Source of the DNA: an uncultured Erysipelotrichaceae bacterium | GTDB lineage: Bacteria; Bacillota_I; Bacilli_A; Erysipelotrichales; Erysipelotrichaceae | NCBI GenBank assembly: GCA_944327105.1 | Contig: CALVGN010000024.1 | Location: forward strand, 1-64,000 | Direction of reading: 5' to 3' | Length of the DNA: 64,000 bases | Part shown: in pieces, positions 61,019 to 64,000 of the stretch | Layout: each line of letters begins with the position of its first letter | Position numbering within the stretch: the stretch's first letter is position 1 | Position numbers and translations under genes: made by a program | Notes under the pieces: model-generated | Told to the model about the DNA's origin: nothing | What the model saw: only the letters and a program-made list of their open reading frames with translations | The model's database searches: none

Positions 61019-63541
61019 CTATTGATTGTCAGCACTGATCGCTTGCGCAGCAGTACGACCGGAAACGATGATTTCGACGATGGCATTACCACCCAAACGG
61101 TTACCACCATGGATACCACCCGTCACTTCACCGGCAGCATAGAGCCCTTCGATGATGTTACCATCGGTATCCAATACATGACGATCCACATCGACGGTCA
61201 AACCACCCATGGTATGGTGGGTAGACGGTGCCATGAAACGCATACGGATCGTACCGACCTCGTAGGTGGATGGATCATAAGAGCCATCTTCATTCTGAGT
61301 CGCAGTACCGATCAGGCTACGATAACCGGCTTTGGGTACATCGATTTCATCGGTAACACCCATGACGTAATTATCATAGGATGTAATGGCTTCGGTTAAC
61401 TGTTCGGCGGTCAAGTTGATGCCGTTTTCAGCTAAGATTTCGCTTAATTCTTCCGGCGTACCGAAATACATGCGGCCTTCAACGGTCTGGCTGGAGCCAT
61501 CATACATGGTCAAACCAGGGATAACGGTGGATGGGTTGGACAATTCGACGAACACGCCCTTGACACCATTCATTTCGATGCCGTTTTCGAATGCCATTTC
61601 ACTTAAAACGTCACGTTCACTGGTTTCATCGACATAACGGACACCGGTAGTCGGATTCAAATAGATCGCATCTTCACCACCACCGAATGCCAAGTTACCA
61701 CCATCGACCCAGCCAAGTGGCATCAACTGGGTGAATTCCATACCGGTGACACCGGCACCGACTTCTTGAGCCATGGTGATACCATCACCCATCATGGAAG
61801 AACGGTTGGTCGTACCAATAGCATCTGTCAGATATTCGCTGCTCCAGTAGTCATTGGTTTCCAATACTTCATCAATGTTGGCTGCAAAGCCACCAGTCGC
61901 CAGAATGACACCTTTGGTGGCATTGGCTGTAACTGGGGTACCATCATACATCGTGGCATTGACACCAACGACACGACCGTTTTCATCTGTGATCAGACTT
62001 TCCGCCGTGGTACGCAACATGATCTTATTGGCTTCATTGGCATTGACCATGGCCGTATACGGTGCCATGAAATAAACGCCCCAGTTGCCATTGTAGGTTT
62101 GACCATCGATCACACTTTGCAACTGACGGTTTTCACGCTGCCACAATGCACCGATCAATGTGGATTGAGCAGCATTGTCAAATTCAGCACCCATGGATTC
62201 CAACCATGGTTTGACATCCTGGCCTCCGATAATGAACTGGTTGACCAGATCATAATCCCCATACACCCATTCGGTGTGTTCAGCATTTGGTCTTAATCCA
62301 CCATAATAGGTCTGGAAGATATGGAGATTGACCGTAGAGAAAAGTGTCAGCTGATTTTCATTCACACCAGCTTCCAATTGAGGTTCAGCCCAATCCAGAT
62401 AGGCCTGGATCTCTTGTTTCAACGCTTGTAACGTCGGCAGATATTCTTCGTGGACACCCCGATCGATCAGCATAGAGATATCACCGGCAACAAACGGATG
62501 TTCATCGTCGATGGTTCCATCAAACGGTTCTTCGCTCCACTGCATGATGGTCTGTAATGTGGCGATACGGCCGACATCACTTTTGACTTTATCGTAGGTT
62601 TGACCATTGTATTCGCCGCTCGTTGCATCCGGATCCTCCGGATCCCAGACCAAATATGGCATCACGCTTTGGTACTGACCACCGGATACCAGGGTATTAC
62701 CACCCATTTCGGCATTCTTTTCAATGATCAATACGGTATTGCCATCTTGCGCGGCCTGAGCACCAGCCATGATACCGGCACCACCGGCGCCGACGATGAC
62801 CACATCATACGTTTCTTCGATCGCTTCACCAGCCTCATGGGTCAGTGTATTGGCGCGTAATGCATTGACATCGCACCCTGCCTGTGTCGCCGCGTCTTCA
62901 ACAGCCGCTTTGATGGCTGCAGAAGTAAAGGTTGCACCGGATACGGAGTCGACACCGGTCCCATTGGCTTCCAAGATATCCGCGATCACGATATCAAATG
63001 CCGGTGTACCGACATGTTCGGTTTCTAAATGATCGCCGACTTCGATACCCGTGATACTGGATTCATCAAAGGTCACGGATAAATTGACCGGTCCATTATA
63101 ACCTTGGGCCGTTCCGGTATATGTGCCGGCGGTGAAGGCGACTTCACCGACTTCGACTTCACCCGGAGTCAATGTGGATGGATCCACACCAGCGGCTTCA
63201 AGGGCAGCATTGGCTGCATCGATGATGGCTTGACTGGTAATGGTTGCGCCGGAAACGGTTTCCACCTGAGTGGATTGCGCAGCAACGATCGCCGCTGGGA
63301 TCTGTTCGATCGCCGGATCAGCGATGCCTGCGGTTTCCTCATGAGCTGTGACGGTGACTTCACTGATTTCACTTTCCGTTAACGTCACGGAAACGGTCAC
63401 GTCACCATTTCGACCAGCGGCAGTGCCTTCATAGGTGCCAGGTGTGAATGAACCGGTTGATCCACCTTCATCGGTAGAGGAACATGCCACCAGGCTAAAG
63501 GCCATTGCGGCGGTCAAAACGCCAGACAATAACTTTTTCAT
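61019..63541 (-). CDS. Surface lipoprotein flavin reductase, fumarate-reductase/urocanate-reductase type
   Basis: 840 residues from MKKLLSGVLTAAMAFSLVACSS; GGGAGG precedes the ATG. Lipobox LVAC, so it acts outside the membrane. Two FMN-binding domains (about 35-125 and 130-210) each carry the flavinylation site (VSGATITSQ and VSGATFTSA, covalent FMN on Thr). The FAD domain follows: DVVIVGAGGAGIMAGAQAAQDGNTVLIIEKNAEMGGNT and the reductase end SHHTMGGLTVD... [13 protein letters not shown], close to fumarate, urocanate or aryl-acrylate reductases. It takes electrons from the membrane and reduces an unsaturated carboxylate; the substrate is unknown. Paralogous copy upstream. Confidence 0.85.
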   Translation of the reverse strand: MKKLLSGVLTAAMAFSLVACSSTDEGGSTGSFTPGTYEGTAAGRNGDVTVSVTLTESEISEVTVTAHEETAGIADPAIEQIPAAIVAAQSTQVETVSGATITSQAIIDAANAALEAAGVDPSTLTPGEVEVGEVAFTAGTYTGTAQGYNGPVNLSVTFDESSITGIEVGDHLETEHVGTPAFDIVIADILEANGTGVDSVSGATFTSAAIKAAVEDAATQAGCDVNALRANTLTHEAGEAIEETYDVVIVGAGGAGIMAGAQAAQDGNTVLIIEKNAEMGGNTLVSGGQYQSVMPYLVWDPEDPDATSGEYNGQTYDKVKSDVGRIATLQTIMQWSEEPFDGTIDDEHPFVAGDISMLIDRGVHEEYLPTLQALKQEIQAYLDWAEPQLEAGVNENQLTLFSTVNLHIFQTYYGGLRPNAEHTEWVYGDYDLVNQFIIGGQDVKPWLESMGAEFDNAAQSTLIGALWQRENRQLQSVIDGQTYNGNWGVYFMAPYTAMVNANEANKIMLRTTAESLITDENGRVVGVNATMYDGTPVTANATKGVILATGGFAANIDEVLETNDYWSSEYLTDAIGTTNRSSMMGDGITMAQEVGAGVTGMEFTQLMPLGWVDGGNLAFGGGEDAIYLNPTTGVRYVDETSERDVLSEMAFENGIEMNGVKGVFVELSNPSTVIPGLTMYDGSSQTVEGRMYFGTPEELSEILAENGINLTAEQLTEAITSYDNYVMGVTDEIDVPKAGYRSLIGTATQNEDGSYDPSTYEVGTIRMRFMAPSTHHTMGGLTVDVDRHVLDTDGNIIEGLYAAGEVTGGIHGGNRLGGNAIVEIIVSGRTAAQAISADNQ

Positions 63542-63744
63542 TTTTCCTCCCTTTCTTGTTGTGCGTAGCACTATTCAAATTTTAAGATACGTTTGCCCGT
63601 AAAATCAACACACAGACATCAATTTTTTCACAAGTTCATCACAATTGATTTTTCACAATATCAGTGATCGATTTGTTCAAATCGATTCAATCGAATATCC
63701 TTTCTTATGATTTTACATGGTTGATGTTTAGGCACTGCCTAAAA

Positions 63745-63780
63745 AAAGAAGTATCCGCCACATGTAGCAGATACTTCTTT
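63745..63780 (-). terminator. Terminator of the partial flavoprotein gene
   Basis: AAAGAAGTATC/GATACTTCTTT stem with a 14-base loop; minus strand continues TTTTTTTAGG. The 63542-63807 gap also holds a motif copy (63789) and the leader of the upstream flavoprotein gene. Confidence 0.8.
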
Positions 63781-63807
63781 GATATAAATGGTCCAACCAA
63801 TCTTCAA

Positions 63808-64000
<193 letters not shown>

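Larger units (their letters stand above)
2525..63799. repeat. Highly iterated interrupted palindrome TGGTNNNACCA
   Basis: About 109 exact copies by hand count, often with A and T flanking (ATGGTYNRACCAT), plus about 40 with a 4-base spacer (for example 8238, 9924, 27374, 46466). Roughly one of each is expected for this size and base composition. Copies lie in genes (several frames), intergenic DNA, promoters and terminators. Examples: 2525, 3619, 7110, 9343, 16730, 20108, 23884, 27547, 32201, 34517, 36890, 41348, 45571, 47554, 57108, 59227, 63789. None between 10080 and 16729 or between 37311 and 39028, and none in the tmRNA or the tRNAs. Confidence 0.9.

Noticed and set aside
2525-63799. The iterated TGGTNNNACCA copies as a CRISPR array or transposon family
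   Set aside because: Spacing is irregular, the unit is only 11-13 bases, and there are no terminal repeats, target duplications or a transposase in the window.

Overview
The window comes from a low-to-moderate GC member of the Bacillota. The gene set (glgC-glgD-glgA, the DUF368 lipid carrier translocase, ECF vitamin transporter S components, several lipoprotein flavin reductases, RpiR-controlled PTS sugar uptake) suggests the Erysipelotrichales, but I could not test this by a search. Genes lie on both strands in short, tightly packed operons, often with 4-base ATGA overlaps. Most transcription units end in clear Rho-independent hairpins. There is no rRNA, prophage, insertion sequence or CRISPR array.

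Layout. 1-5.3 kb (all minus): the start of rpmE, a secreted beta-helix protein whose leader carries a tetranucleotide repeat and a terminator hairpin, murA with a HAD phosphatase, pncA and fructose-bisphosphate aldolase. 5.6-10.2 kb: a frameshifted nitroreductase, tRNA-Gln, acylphosphatase, and a four-gene RNA-modification operon (two U32 proteins, two SpoU/TrmH methyltransferases). 10.3-16.6 kb: a sugar locus (PTS EIIC, SIS protein, GH4 glycosidase, cytoplasmic sulfatase) divergent from an RpiR regulator. 16.7-18.7 kb: a tetrahydrofolate riboswitch upstream of folT and an aminotransferase. 18.7-26.1 kb: an unknown protein, a nitroreductase, thioredoxin reductase/thioredoxin, a glucosaminidase-like protein, the DUF368 translocase, three small membrane proteins (one with an early stop), an acetyltransferase and an SGNH hydrolase. 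26.7-30.1 kb: tmRNA, a LemA-like protein and lipoprotein, and a guanine riboswitch with a purine permease. 30.2-34.0 kb: panT-coaBC-coaX-purB. 34.2-38.7 kb: a YfcE phosphodiesterase, a UvrA2-like protein and an AT-rich HTH/nucleotidyltransferase pair. 38.7-46.8 kb: hydrolase, alr, M42 and M28-like peptidases, pyridoxal kinase, rmuC. 46.9-47.4 kb: six tRNAs. 47.6-53.2 kb: prs-glmU and cell-wall related genes. 53.2-59.2 kb: the glycogen operon, with a CcpA-type site, divergent from a GH13 enzyme. 59.3-64 kb: tRNA-Ala, a MATE exporter and two adjacent fumarate-reductase-like flavoproteins.

The most striking signal is not a gene. An interrupted palindrome, TGGTNNNACCA (often ATGGTYNRACCAT), occurs about 109 times by hand count, plus about 40 copies with a 4-base spacer, where roughly one of each is expected by chance. 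It lies in coding and non-coding DNA, in several codon frames, forms the heart of several terminators and sits near the -35 region of several promoters. It is absent from the 6.6 kb PTS/sulfatase segment and from the AT-rich HTH/nucleotidyltransferase segment, which suggests both were acquired more recently. Other notable points are several genes whose -10 box lies 6-7 bases before the start codon with no ribosome binding site (leaderless candidates), and an RBS buried in a perfect 17-bp hairpin.
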